Shown here in pieces: positions 11,404 through 24,017 of a stretch of 64,000 nucleotides of DNA; position 1 is the first letter of the stretch, and the number at the start of each line of letters is the position of its first letter. The translations under genes and the position numbers were made by a program. The DNA comes from Perkinsus olseni (Eukaryota; Perkinsozoa; Perkinsida; Perkinsidae), in assembly GCA_013115135.1 (NCBI GenBank), contig JABANP010000012.1, positions 264,758-328,757 on the forward strand. Direction: 5' to 3'. Below the pieces are notes generated by a model, which ran no database searches, was not told the DNA's origin, and worked only from the letters and a program-made list of their open reading frames with translations.

Positions 11404-13759
11404 ATGCTCATCATCAGCGCCATCGCCCTGCAGCTCATCCTGGTGGTCCTATCTCAATCGTTGAAGGGTGAATGGCAGCAGAACCAGCGACACCATTTTC
11501 TTCAACTTCAATTTCTCTCAGCCACACCGGAGAGCGCAAGTCTCCCTCGACAGAGCGCAACAGAGGCAATACAAGCCAGGACCTCTGCGATCCGGACGTG
11601 AAGCAGATACACGGCTATTACAATGGCCAGAAGGGGAGAAAGTGAGTATTTCCTGGGCATCGCCCGATGGATATACGCTCGTGTACGGTGAGTAATTTCA
11701 GATTGTTCTTCTGGTTCTTCGAATCTCGGTCCAACCCGGCTGACGACCCGATCATCCTCTGGCTCAACGGCGGGCCCGGCTGCAGCGGAATGACGGGCGT
11801 CTTCTTAGAAATTGGTCCCTGTATACTCAACGACAATGGGACTGGCACTGACCTCAACCCGTAAGAGTTCTTCGGACCATCACCGGAGGGTGGCGTTTCG
11901 GAGGTCTTCAGATACTCCTGGAACGCCCGATCCAACCTCCTCTTTGTAGACCAGCCGACAGGAGCAGGCTTCTCCGAAGGCCCTTTCGTCACCAATGGCA
12001 CATTCGAGGCGACCGATGACCTGTAGAAGGGACTCGTGAATCACTCGTGCAGCCGTCCGTTATTCGTGTGGCGACAAGGTACACGGCTTTACAAGAATTC
12101 TTCCAAAAACATACACAGTACAAAGGGAAGGACTTCTACGTCGGTGGCGAGTCGTATGGTGGTAAGCATCGAAGAACATCGATGGCCTTGGTTAATCGTG
12201 ATTGCTGTTCAGGTCACTTCGTACCAGCTATAGCCCAGAAAATCCACCGAGAGAATATCAAGGGCGCCGAGCCACGCATAGAGATCCGTGGCATAGCCAT
12301 TGGAAATGGTTACATGAACCCTGCGATCCAGTAAGAGACTCTGCGAGATACGCCCTCGGTGGGGCGGCGAGTTCTCCGTGTCGATTCTCAGAGTCCTCTC
12401 CTACCCCGAGATGGCCTATCAGAGCGGCACCGCACCGGATGTCATCACTTACGCAGAGTACGAATACTTTTGCAAGCTCCTGTGTACCACTCCTTCCAGG
12501 TATCTGACGTTGGAAAGGGAGATGGTAGCTTGTTCCAGAAATGTTACGAGATGCTTGGCCGGTGACAGTAGGCACGGTGATGGCGCCGTGCCGTTCGACA
12601 CATCCCAGGGCTTCGCGTTCCCAGCCTTACGATTCACCAACTCCCAGACGTCTGGCTGGGTTGTTGAAGCAATTCCCCCGACTTCTAATGCGCCCATAGC
12701 ATCTGTCTCCCTCTTTGCAGATTCGACTTGCGAAGACGCCAACTTCTGCAGATTTATGGGCGCAGTGGTCCCCCTTCGCAGAAGGGGTATCAGCATGTGA
12801 GTTCCCATTCAAATTCACAGTGCCTTGCGGTGATTATTGGACGTGTTATGTTACTTCAGGTTTGATATGAGGATCACCCAGAAACTCTCCGGGCCAGGTC
12901 CCGCCATCCCCTGCACCCTACCAGGGAGGGACGACGCGGTGAGTGGTCCTACGCGTCTTGCTTTTTCCGCGCGTCATAACAGCGAAAGTTGTACCATAAC
13001 CTTCTCGCTCTGGCAAGGGCTGCGTTCTCTCTCAGCTGGACCGTTATTTGAACCAGAAGGAGGTACAGCGTAAACTTGGGGTCAATAAGCGATTCCAGTC
13101 CGGCTCCCCGGTAAGGCCTTTTTGCATACCCTTTATCTCCCAATGCTTCTCGGCTCAGGCGGGAGACTTCGGCAGAGACGCCCTCTTCCCATTTGAAACA
13201 CTTTTGCCAGAGCTGCTTGAGGCGGAAATAAGGGTAATTTCGAGCACAGATAACCGATTGGAATAGCATTTTTCGAGATCCGCATTTATTCTATTGCCAG
13301 TATGTGTTCTAACTGCATGTCTACTTTTAAGGTCCTGTTGTTCGACGGCGACCAAGACTTCGTCTGCAACTGGATTGGCTTCGAGCGTGTGGCGAATGAG
13401 ATCGATTGGCCCGGACGTGCTGCATTCGTCAGGGCCCCGCGTCAGGAATACGAGGTGGGAAAATGATGATCTCCTCTCTTGTGATCGAAGGCGCCCCCCT
13501 TGCAGGGCGATGATGGCATTTCTATTGGCCAACTCCGTGTTGTCGGATATAAAGATAAGGGAATGTTAAGGTTCCTCCAAGTAGGGCACAAGGGAACGGG
13601 CCTTCCCCGATCTCTTTCTTGCAGGTTTACCGAACCGGCCATTTTGCCGCTGTGGGTCAGCCAGCAGCTGCACAACTCATCATCAATGATTTTATCAGCG
13701 GCGTCCTCGGGCCCGTTTCATCTACGGCCGCATCAGAGGATGAAGACGTTAACGAATGA
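11404..13759 (+). CDS. Serine carboxypeptidase (peptidase family S10)
   Basis: A signal peptide-like start ([19 protein letters not shown]) marks a secreted or vacuolar enzyme that removes C-terminal residues from peptides. Exons then carry [14 protein letters not shown], the oxyanion-hole motif [10 protein letters not shown] (near 11760), [13 protein letters not shown], the nucleophile motif GGESYGG (split by an intron at 12161-12211, G/GHFVPAIA), [14 protein letters not shown] with the catalytic Asp (near 13335), and [12 protein letters not shown] with the catalytic His (near 13640). The stop is at 13757-13759. All three catalytic residues are present. About ten short introns are inferred from GT..AG sites, and exon edges near 12500-13320 are uncertain. 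Confidence 0.9.
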
Positions 13760-13952
13760 TGAGATGAAACTACGGATTTGGCTTCTGTTCGGAGCCCTGT
13801 CGGAGCTTCCAGTGCCCGTATTTTGAGAGCCTTTTGTTTGTTCCGAGCTGCTCATCCGTAGATCTGAGAGATCTCAGCTGACGCCTTTTTGCGTCACTCT
13901 CCAAGAATTTCCAGTGTGTAGTGAATATCAAGTCGTTCTTCAGCTATTTTCT

Positions 13953-14868
13953 TCAGCTTCCGACATACTTTTCGTCTCGAAGAAACCTTCCCTGGATTGA
14001 GTTAGTAACCACGTTCATGTGACACGCACTCAACGTTGATGAGATGATCACTGTACGGGTTGGCGCCTGCCTGGTGAATGCTTCCTCCACGACCGACAAT
14101 CGTGACTGGATACACTCCATCTGCGGCGGGTCATCGACCCCGTCTAGACGAGCTCGCCAATGACGATGCTTCCCCAAGTCCTCGCGAGCGGGAGTCGCCG
14201 ATGCACAGCGTGATTCGTCATATCAACGCGTGATGCATCTCCCTATTCAGCATTTGTTGCGGGAGGGGGGTCTGCAAGGGCCGGCCAAAAGGTCTTTAGG
14301 AGCAAGTTAGCAACGTCGTAATCAATAACAAAGCGGATGGGGTCGGGGTAGCACAACTTGGTTGAGAAACGAGAAAGCTACGCGGCGTAACCGATACAGC
14401 CGGTGCGGCACAAGTGGTGCCCACGCCGTCCCGCATGAGATGAGGTATGCTCAACGATCTAATTCCTTCAAGACTACGTATTGTAGAATCACGGGAATGC
14501 AACGATGGCTCCACCCAAGTCGGATACGTTATTTTCGGACCTATGGTGCTGTGACCTATGGTGCTGTGACCTGTCTTATGGGCTCCATAGAAGACTCAGC
14601 CCACAAGCCATTTCATTCGTCCGTCAATAATCAGTGCCGTATGAGACTTCGACTGGGTTCGGAGGACGCCTGAGTCGGCCCGAGAACGGTGCGCAGAATT
14701 GACGAATGCCTTCCCACCACACCGCTAGCTCATCCAGTTCCTCAGGTCGAACAGATCGACCCCAAGCCCGAAGATACCGTCTCTCAAGAGGGAGTTCGCA
14801 TTCGTCATCGTGGCCGCCCGCTCCAGGCTGAAACTAAGCCTTCTCGACTGACAAGTTGTCAGCGACGA
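13953..14868 (-). CDS. Unrecognised multi-exon gene
   Basis: Two minus-strand stretches look coding. One near 14826-14630 includes PEELDELAVWWEGIRQF and may be preceded by a start near 14893 (MSDVAAVTVV). The other, at 14160-14053, includes GKHRHWRARLDGVDDPP and LSVVEEAFTRQ and ends at a GTGATC donor. No family was recognised. The part between, 14300-14530, is uncertain. The direct repeat at about 14545-14572 (GACCTATGGTGCT twice) lies inside. Confidence 0.35.
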
Positions 14869-15135
14869 CAGTAACTGCCGCTACGTCGGACATGGAGAGA
14901 AAACACCGAGAGTCCAGACATGGCCTTGATAAGGCAACACCAATGCCCAGGTTGGCAACTATTGAATACACCAATCCCGAACAACAACGCAACAGGGCTC
15001 CCGCTTTAAAAACGTAAATAAGCGATATACGAGGCAGCCGAATGATGCTGATTCAATACGATGATACGGTGTTACGACAGTGCAGCAGAAGATCCCTCAG
15101 TGGAGCTAGTGTAGCAGGAATATCTTCGCGGCGGC

Positions 15136-17428
15136 TTAGAAAGTATCAGCCAACGCTTTAACTTCCTCATCAATACTCATGTCCTTGAAGTGCTCAATTT
15201 CCGCCTTCTTCACGGCCACGAAATTCTTAATTATAGTCTTCCCAAATGCCCTCCAATCACAGTGTCCGACTTCAGACGGTCAACCGCGGTGCCCAAATCT
15301 CGTGGTAGCGACTCGTACTGCGCAGCACGGTCAGCCAAGTCACATCGGACCGGCGAAGGCAAAGGGCTGCCCTTGTTGATACCATCCAAACCGCATGCAA
15401 TGATAGCGGCCATCGCAAGATACGGGTTACAGGTGGCGTCCATGCACTTCACCTCGAAGTTGTTAGGCAGACCTGTAGCATTAGCAGCCAACGTGTCGAT
15501 GCCACACAGTCTAATAGGGGCCTCCTTGTCCTCGTATCCCCAGCAACGGTAAGTGCCAGCCCAATAGCCATCGACCATCCTGCGAAAGGAGTTCGTTGTC
15601 GGCATTGTGACAGCAGTGAGAGCACACAGGTGGTCCAACACGCCCGCCATGAACTGACCGCCCTTTGCAGACAAGCCGTACGGGCCGCTCGGAGAGACGA
15701 GGGCGTTGGCGGATCCGCTGAGCGGCCTTCCTCCCGAGTCAACCTCATAGAAACTCCAGTGAGAATGCAAACCAGAACCAACCGCAGTCTCGCTCAGCTT
15801 CGGCAAGAGACATAGACCAAGGCCATGCTTATCGGCAAGTCTACGCAGCGTCTGTCGAATAGTAACAACCGAGTCCGCCATTTTCACGGGCTCATCGCAG
15901 TACTTCACAGCAAGCTCGTATTGGCCCCATGAGGCCTCGGCGTGACACACGTCAATCGGACGGCACCCATTGGGTTGGTCCTTCAAGGAGGCGAGAAGAT
16001 CAGCGACAAAGCTCTCGAGGCGTGGCTCGGACATCGCAGCATCATCAGCGAAATTACACCGCCGTCCAAGGGGCTTGAAGGGCATACCAGTCGGGGCCTC
16101 TGCGCCCTTCTCGAAGAGCATAAACTCGATCTCAACGCCACACTGGATGCGAAGGCCGAACTCCTTCTCAGCTCGTAGGCACTGTTCTGCTAGCACAGAC
16201 CGCGGGCACAGTCCAGGCCGTCCGGATAGAGGATCGAACAGGTTACCGTAGACATAAGCGACCTTCCGAGAGGTCCCGGGTTCGACCCTAGGACCCGGCA
16301 GTATGCCAAGAGTAGAGAAATCACCGAGCAAATTGTGGGAGCCCTGGGCCGAAGCGTCTCCGCAGATAACATCTCCAAAGCTAGGCAAGGCGTTCACGCA
16401 GGAAACAAAAGGCACCCCTTTGAGAAGGTCTGTCACAGTGCAGCTGTCGTGCAAGACAACCGACTTGCTTCTGATCTGGCCACCGACATCACAGGTCACA
16501 TACCGCAACATCCCCACATCCATGACCCGAAGGGAGTGCAGTAGTGCCTGGCCGAGACCAAACTGGTCACCAGAAAACTCCATCTTCGACGGGAGGAAGT
16601 ACTTGTAGTTGCACTCAATCTCAGGAAGGGCATTCAAAACACCAACACTAGTCTTTGTCGAGACCGGAGCGGCCACCACATCGGTCTTGGTCTCACGATC
16701 AGTGCCAGCCGAGCATGGACTATCGGCGAGCTCCATCAAGACATCGGTCGTCGTGATAATCCTCGCAAACCCTGCCATGTTCTTGAGGCCAGTGATATGG
16801 TCCTCCTCACTAAGGGCGACGCAGGCATCTTCCACCACCGTCACGAGGTACCCCAGGTCGGCAGCATCACGGACACAGGACTCCACACATTGGTTGGTCA
16901 GCTGACCGACGACCAACAAGTGCTTCACACCGAGGTTGCGGAGGACGTAGTCGATGTTAGTGCTTTGGAACACCGAGCAAGGATGATTTTGGGCAACAAA
17001 ATGTCATCGGCTTCCGGGTTTGATTTGGGGAAGGATCTGAGCCCCTGGGCTGCCTTTGGGAACAAGCAACGGGGCCGCGAGGGAGCCACCAGACAGCTTG
17101 TAGTCCAGACTAGCATCTCGGCAGTCACTCGTGAGGGCCTCTACGTACGTGTAGACAACCTCGTTCTTCACCTTGTTCTCTGAGCACATCGCAGCAACTG
17201 GGCGATGTTGGTTACCATCGAATCGAGCTTGTCGAAAAAGTAGGGGGAGTCAGAAGGCTGGAGGTCCGCCCAGACGCCCTCCCCGCGGACCGAGCATTGA
17301 CGCTGGACGTCGATGACCAAAACCGCACTCTTGCCGTAGGAACCAAGAGGCACATTACGATCGGATGGAGTGAGGGCATCCCAATCAGCACGACCAGGGA
17401 CAACTTGGGCAGAGCAATGGGCTGTCAT
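15136..17428 (-). CDS. Isochorismatase-like domain fused to glutamine synthetase, frame-broken
   Basis: The N-terminal part (SAVLVIDVQ near 17310; YTYVEALTSDCRDASLDYKL near 17130; GQLTNQCVES with the catalytic Cys near 16890) is an isochorismatase/nicotinamidase-like hydrolase. It runs into a glutamine synthetase, which makes amide bonds from glutamate-like substrates and ammonia with ATP. Its motifs are GVEIEFMLFE (16120), AEASWGQYELA (15920), GSGLHSHWSF (15760), TNSFRRM (15595) and the end NFVAVKKAEIEHF near 15200. The 15231-16973 part is one open frame. To join all parts, single-base corrections are needed near 17012, 16988, 16980 and 15245, plus one shift near 17190. It is either a recent pseudogene or affected by assembly errors. 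The enzyme resembles FluG/GS-I-type synthetases and the substrate is unknown. Confidence 0.75.
16263..16295 (-). repeat. 33-nt T-arm-like insert inside the glutamine synthetase frame
   Basis: The stretch encodes GPRVEPGTSRK on the gene strand and contains GGGTCGAACCCGGGACC, a perfect B-box-like core read on the opposite strand (CGGGTTCGACCC). It keeps the reading frame and interrupts the otherwise normal join between ILP and VAYVYGNLFDP. Confidence 0.4.
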
Positions 17429-17429
17429 T

Positions 17430-18480
17430 TGATAAAAACGGTACACTGTGAGGAAAGGGACAGTTAGTCTCGGGTAAACGATAGTCGGACAGCTAAACAT
17501 CTTAAAAGGACGATGTCCGCAGTGACCACAAAATGCACGCCCACATAACAGGACCGCTCACTGTCGAGCGCACGGAGCGTCACAAGGTAGCGGTTGAGTC
17601 GCACTAGCTACCCAAGAGAAGGTGCTTCAACGCACCCGTCCTGAACCGGCCTCGCGGGAGCGGTTTAACAACACTGTACGCCGACTAGCCCACAACGATG
17701 GATCCTGGTTGCTCAAATTATGATGGTGCATCTCCTGGTTGCAATCGACGAGATCACTACCAAGTACTGAAGGGTTGGCCGACGCAACTTTTCGCTCGGG
17801 TCTAAGGGAAGCAGCATCAGTCGGCAACGTGCTCGAGCAATCAGCATCGGAATGGCTAGAGGCTGCGCAAGAGAGCCTGACAACTTATCCGGAAATTTTT
17901 GCGACTGGTTTCAGCTCGTCTCCGAACCAGTGAGTATAATCAATTGTCTCATTCGACTTCGAGTTTCACTGAGTGCGAAGCCTGTCGAAATCTTTCTAGC
18001 CCGAGTTCAGCTACGAGTTGGTAGCAGCATGAGAGACATACGCTTCCTCCGAGGTATTGAGTGACGCCAATTTCTGCCCATGGCCGCTGGTGAGCCTTTA
18101 GCACTTCTTTGCGATGCTCCACAACCGCGAGAAGCGCAATTCTTGAATGCCCGTCAACTCTCGCACTCATTCCCATCTTCGACCCCCACGCGGAACACTC
18201 AGGAGCAACTGACGCCGCTTCGAAGACTCGTTCCTTGCCTCTGATACACGGTATTCCATAGAATCACAGACGATTCGACCAGATGCCCGATGGAATTAAC
18301 CGGAAATGTGGTATCAATTCGAGTGGCTGAAACCATCCGCCACAGATCACTTGTCACCACAAGACTACATCAAGCTCCAGGCGTCGGCGTTCGCCTCCGG
18401 AGCAACAACTTACTAAACCCAACACAATGTCGCCATCAGAAACTAGCAGCAGTATAAGTTCAAGTGTACTCATCGGCCTT
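17430..18480. other. No gene assigned
   Basis: Short frames on both strands show no domain. The region includes the promoter side of the isochorismatase-GS gene (17430-17520). Confidence 0.3.
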
Positions 18481-18675
18481 CTACTGTCTCGGGTTCTCCG
18501 GCATCTCCAACTCGTCACCGAAGCGTATCATCAAGTAGATAGAGAGTGCGAAGCCAACAGCCCTGACAGAAGTGCTTCGACACAATCGAGCCGGTCGGGC
18601 CTACCTCAGTGGGGCCTTGTACTTCGGGGCGATGTACTCCTTAGGAGGAGGTGCCATCATGCCAGGGAACATCAT
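18481..18675 (-). CDS. Small single-pass membrane protein, 50 residues, two exons
   Basis: Exon 1 is 18675-18605 and exon 2 is 18562-18481, joined over a 42-nt GTAGGC..TGTCAG intron. The product begins MMFPGMMAPPPKEYIAPKY, has one hydrophobic segment AVGFALSIYLMI, then an acidic tail ending MPENPRQ. The frame is open through the splice and ends in TAG. Size and layout (Pro-rich head, one membrane span, charged tail) resemble small accessory subunits of mitochondrial respiratory complexes, but no family was identified. Confidence 0.55.
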
Positions 18676-18812
18676 TATTGGTAGGGGTAGTGGTAACGGA
18701 AAAGTGCTGATAACACTCGAGGCCGTACACAAACTCAACACAGCTGATCCATGATTCATCTCAATGTTACACCGCGCACGCCATAGGAAACCACGCTGTT
18801 GAATGACTGTCA

Positions 18813-21800
18813 TCAAGAGCCGCTCTGCTGGGTGCCTCCGAGAGAGGACTGCTGAGAGTACAAGTCGCCACAGAGAGTCACCACACTCCGCGACTCGGAC
18901 GTGAAGTCTCCGTTCGCACCGTCCATGCTGTCTTCCACCTTGACAAGTATCTCACTGCCGCCCTGATGAACGACACCCAGGTTCGATCCCACCCTCTACC
19001 ATTTCTCCCGTCATTTACCTGCACTCCAGTGCTATCAAACGACGCTATCTTCTCTGCATCCTTGATACAGTTACCGCCTAGCCACAGGCTAACCTGCCCG
19101 AATACCCCATCACCACACACCAGGAAAACCCGAAATAAACTCACCCTCGCTCCGCTAGCCCCCGTGGAAACCGCCGTCAGCAAGCGATTGGCGCAGACGT
19201 CGGTGAGGTGATTTTCCGACAAGTCCAGGGATAGCGTCGGATGCCGAAGCACGTACCTGCGTAGTAGCGAAGGTATACAGCATGAACCTAGAGACTGCAG
19301 TAGCCCCGAGTGGCTCCAGCTGACAGCCATCAAGACTTGCTCGCACTCACGTCATAATGAACTCAGAAAGCACATCGGTCATGTTATCAGTCAGGCCGAG
19401 ATTCCGGAGAGTTATGGTATCCACTGTCGTCCCCAGCCGAAGCGTAGTCAAGAGGATCTTCGCCACCAAGGGCATCTTGCAGTTAGTCACAACCTGCACA
19501 CCTTACCGTACTGACACCATAGACGCCCCACCGAAAAGTACCAAATTCTTGATCCGTTGTCCGCCGGGCATGAGCTTGGTGCCGACCCCCACGCCGAGGC
19601 CCATGCCCCCCACGGACTTCGACAGCTCCTCTCGATCCATCTCGCCGTCCACAGTCACTAAGGCATCATACGGTACCTGAGGCGGAGCGATGGAATGAGG
19701 ACCGAATGAGGAGGTATTATTACATCATTGAGTTGCTCGTTGAGGAACTGCACTAGACTGCCGGGTTGCTTGGAGTCCACTGAGGCCTCCTCAGCGCGGA
19801 AGGACTCAGGCACCACTGGTCCGATAACCTGGGTAGGGAGGGTCGGAAAAATGCCGGCCCCGGGGAGTCGAACCAGGGACCTACCTGCCATCCCTTCTGC
19901 TGCAAGGCCTTCGCCCTCAGCACAGTCCAGCCAGTTTTTTGATACCGTTTGGTGTGAACGTTAAACAAGGCATCGGGCTCGACTACGATGGCAGTCTACC
20001 AGAATAACTATAATTTCCGAGCTCTGACGAGCAACATGAATGAACTTGCCTACCATATACTGCGGCAAAGCCATGTCGGCGTTCACCACGCCATCCACTA
20101 CATAGTCGGTCGTCACCGACTCCGAGGAGTACCTCAAACGCGAAGAAAATGGTGCAACCGCTATCCGAACCAACAACCTTTCCGTGTACAAACGGGGATC
20201 TTAACAGGATGAACTAAATGAGCCTTCCAGTCGCTAAGGCCCCCCTTTTACCCCAACAACGTGATGGCCTCTCGAACCCTTTGAACGCCCGATGGCACGA
20301 TCTTCTCCTTGCCCCGAGCCTCCTCCATACCCTTCCTCAAAACATTCAGCGCAGCCGTGTCGCTCGGCAGCAAGCACAACCACACCAACATGCGCTTCCA
20401 CGACGGAGCCTGTCGATGACGGATACACTGACTTCGTCAAATGCAGGACCAGGAGCAGCGTACCTGGTCCTCGGGTAGGTCCAAAATCCTTTGTCTGTGC
20501 TGCCTTAGCAACAGTGTGGCCTCTGGGCTACCTGTACCATGCTCGGCAGCTGAAACGACAGAGCATCCACACACAGCGAAAGCGATACGACTGGTCTGAT
20601 TGGTTCGCACTCTAACGCGCACCATCAATACACGTTACAACGGCCCCGCAGGAGATCCAGCAGCAGATGGCGTTCGACAATCTCCAGCGGCTCCTGGTCA
20701 CTTCCACTGACAATTTCCTTCGACAAATCCCCTATGACATCCGTTTTCAATTGCGAGCCCAAACTAGCTAGAGTGGCGGCAGCGCCCGAAAGCCAACATC
20801 ACTACACAGAACGTACAATGAACCCCTTCTTGTAGTACCGGTAACAGCACTTGCCGAAAGAACTGCGAAGATCGCCTTAGCGTCACTCTCGTAAAGCGAC
20901 CTTTTCTCAGCAAAAAGCCTCTTGCAAGTGTTGGACCTGCAGACGTACCATCACCGCCCTACCCAGTCCCTCGGTTCCTACCTAGGATCGGTAGCCAAAG
21001 CGATGGCCTCGGCCAGCTCCTCGACGTCCGAGGCTCTCTCCAACTTCGTCAAGGGACGCTTGCTGACCAACTGACGCAGAGGGAGAGTGGAGAATGCTCA
21101 CTAGGACTAGCACTGGCGTACCGAATCATGAGTGGTCCCCAGAGACATCAGCGCCCTGATTGCACCAGGTACTGATATCGGGCCTGCGAGGATGAACAGA
21201 GTTCAACTCGGGACGACCAGTCACAACGATTCACCTTGCCCTCTGACAATCCTGTCTGTCAATGTTGTCCAAAGGCTAACCGAACCCCCACCAGCGATCG
21301 CTATGCCCTGTCCCGTCACCGCGCCGGACGCCTGGAAGGAGATCGATTCAGCGATGCGTGAATGCAGTTATGGAACCCTCACCCTTGCCCGTTTCGTCAG
21401 CAACCTCGCTAGGTGCTTGGCCAGCTGTTGAGTATCCGCGGGCCTCGCTGCTGAGTTCTTTAACGGCCTTCTCCGTCATGTTGGCGAGGGCCGTCACGAG
21501 CGGCTGGTCAACTTCCGGCAGACACGCTACTGCCCTTATTATCTGAGTTCACACAGAGCCACTCATAATAGATGAACTCTCGAAAGAACGAGGCCGGTAC
21601 TGCGCGCGTTGAAGCAATAGAAATACGATCGACCCGAGGAGCCTGTACTATGAGACAAAATCCCGAGAAAAAGAAGATACACTTTGATACCAGGGAATCG
21701 CTGGGGAGCGTAAGCTTATCAGGAAAAATTTTACCAGTTTCGGTGGAATCCTAGGAGCATTATTTCCTGAGTATAATGACTATACTGCGCGCGATGATGT

Positions 21801-23785
21801 GGCAACGAAATGCATCAAATTATTTCTCTAGTTGCTAAGGGAGAAAAGACGCAGCTCGGAAGAATTGCTGTCATGCCGGGGAGAAGGAAGGCCAACTCGC
21901 AATCGACGATGAAGTAATGCGAATTCCGCAGCGCCGTTGAAGCCCAATGGTGCTCACCTGCCACAGAGCTCGGGCTCGAGATAATTGGTCATACACTCCC
22001 CCAGGGTGCCATCGCAGCGCTGCTGTGGACACCGTGAGTTGGTACGACCAGATTGCTCTCCAACCAGTCAACCAGATGGTGAAGGAAGATACTCCCTGAC
22101 GTCTTGTCGGGGCAATCATCAGCTTCCATACTAGCCGCTACGTAATTAGCAACCTAAAATTGGTAAACAATCACCGCTTCGCTCCGCCTACCGGATCCTT
22201 ACATCAATAACATCCTTAACCACCCATGCAGTCCCTCCAGGCACTCCAGTGGGCCCGACCGACACCATCGCGTCAGCGGCATGCTTAGCGCAGAGCCTCA
22301 GCAAGGAGGCGCTCTGTACCAGTCCGTGCAGATCATCTCCGCTGGGGTGCTGCCGTCCACCCGGCATCGCTGTGTGTGGAGGGGCGCAGGTCGCTGCCAG
22401 CAGCGCCACCAACCTCGGAGAGCAGAACTCAGAAGACGCTTCAACTCGATTGCAGATAAGCGGTAGGATCTTCCTTCGGGCCGCATAGGTGAACTTCCAG
22501 TGGGAGCAGGTAGCGGTCGCGATCTCTTCCAAGTGACCCGAGTTCAAATCCGGCGCCTCGCACATTTTTCTCGCCATTTTCGTAGCGCAATTAACATCAT
22601 CCACCGCAGGCGTCGAGAACACACTGACCATCAGCGAAGCCGAGCCAGCGTCCATCCTGACGCTCGGCAGAGCGTGACTAGCCCGATCCAAAATCAGGCG
22701 GAGCGAAGCTGGCAATTTTGACGATACTCCCAAAACGTTCGTAGGTGGCGGGGACGGACTGACGACCAAATTGAATAGACACTGGCTGAGCGTCGATATC
22801 TCTATGTCCTCCAGGTTGGCCAGGAGGGCCCTGGAAAGACCGCTGCGCCACGAAATTCCGAGCGGGCCAGAAGGGTTGGGTCCGATGCCCAAGGACTTGG
22901 TCGACGTGGGAGTATGCAGGATGCTAGTAGAGGCAGTAGGGCTCACAGGCGCCGAAGAGACAGGTGTGCCTAGAAGAAGTAAAAGGATTGCGTATTTGTG
23001 CATACCACTCCTCCCGCAAATCAGAAGCAAGTCCAGTGCGAACGACAAGCGCCCCGTCGACATTACCTGGCCGTAGAGGCGCGGGCCCTCCGGGTGGAGT
23101 ACCGGGCGGACTAGCTTGCGCTGCAGCTCCTTCCAAACTCGCAAAGCTGCCCCCGCTATGGTCGACAATATTCTGACACCACTAGCTACGGAAAGGCAAC
23201 ACAATGAACATCAACTTACTCTGGACGTAGGAGGGGCCCTAACAAGCTGACCTGTGCTGCTACCGCACCCGCAAGCTCGGACAGAATCCTTGGATGTACC
23301 ACCAGCATAGATCTACCGCAGGAAGATGAACAACCCACAAGGCGACCCATGGATCGTACTTGTTCCGCGCAGCCACCACTACTAGTGCTGCTAGAGCAGG
23401 CCCGTCCAGGTCCGGTATGATCGGGATGGATGCCTCGAATAGCTTTTCCGCCACCTCGATGGGGAGACTCGAGGTCTCCTCATTTTGCAGCAGGTTGTGA
23501 AGCAATGCCACTAGATCTCCCTGATCATTGAGAGGAATCGGAACTCGAAAGGGGTTGGTCCGATATTACCAGGTCCGATTCCTCCGAGATCGGCGAAGAG
23601 CTCAGGCCCCTGCGGAAGAGGGCGAGTGGGCGGGGGGACCAGGGATAGGGCAGGATCCCAACAGTTGTCGATTGTAGTGGACGCCGAGGAGGAATTTGGG
23701 GAGAGTTCAGCGTTGAGAAGGGACTCTGAAGGATGACGTATGATACCACATTTTCACCAACTTTGACGGTGAGGATTAATTCCAT
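18813..23785 (-). CDS. RAP-domain protein with C-terminal leucine-rich repeats
   Basis: The N-terminal exon (23700-23530) includes LALFRRGLSSS, a mitochondrial presequence-like run. Helical-repeat exons follow: LFEASIPIIPDLDGPALAAL near 23430 and a long open stretch 23204-22188. Exons near 20130-19830 spell a RAP domain (VVNADMALPQYM; then VEPDALFNVHTKRY; TGWTVLRAKALQQKGWQ; VIGPVVPESF). RAP proteins usually act in organellar RNA processing or translation. The frame appears to continue into leucine-rich repeat exons (RIKNLVLFGGASM near 19560; TITLRNLGLTDN near 19420; LDLSENHLTDVCANRLL near 19220; LWLGGNCIKDAEKI near 19070) and a stop at 18813-18815. Exons between 20200 and 22180 are poorly resolved. 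Two separate genes remain possible. Confidence 0.5.
18963..19018 (-). repeat. 56-nt intron with T-arm-like box
   Basis: On the host strand it begins GTAAATGACGGGAG, contains GGGATCGAACCTGGGTG and ends TTCATCAG. The reverse strand reads CCAGGTTCGATCCC, a B-box match. It splits the leucine-rich exons from the last exon. Confidence 0.6.
19829..19884 (-). repeat. 56-nt intron with T-arm-like box in sense orientation
   Basis: On the host strand it begins GTAGGTCCCTGGTTCGACTC, continues CCCGGGG and ends CCTACCCAG. It interrupts the RAP domain after GWQ. Here the box lies in the same direction as the gene, unlike 18963-19018. Confidence 0.6.
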
Positions 23786-24017
23786 CAGTAGTGAAAGGGT
23801 GATTAGGAACCATACAAACTCATACTGCAAAGATGGTCCCTTTGACACGTCAAAAATAACGTCATTTTGGGTGAAGAAGAGGACGTTCACTCTTAGAGGA
23901 AACCCGCCACACGCAGCAGACTACACCACACCTCAGTGTGAGAGAACTTGGTACGATTTAAACTTGCTCACGATAACGACTGAGGCCAATACAGGTTGCG
24001 CTGACACTGCTACCTCG

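Noticed and set aside
22500..22600. T-arm-like ACCCGAGTTCAAATCCGG in the RAP gene
   Set aside because: It falls within a long open stretch of the RAP gene (EAPDLNSGHLEEI) without clear splice sites, so I left it out of the intron-family count.
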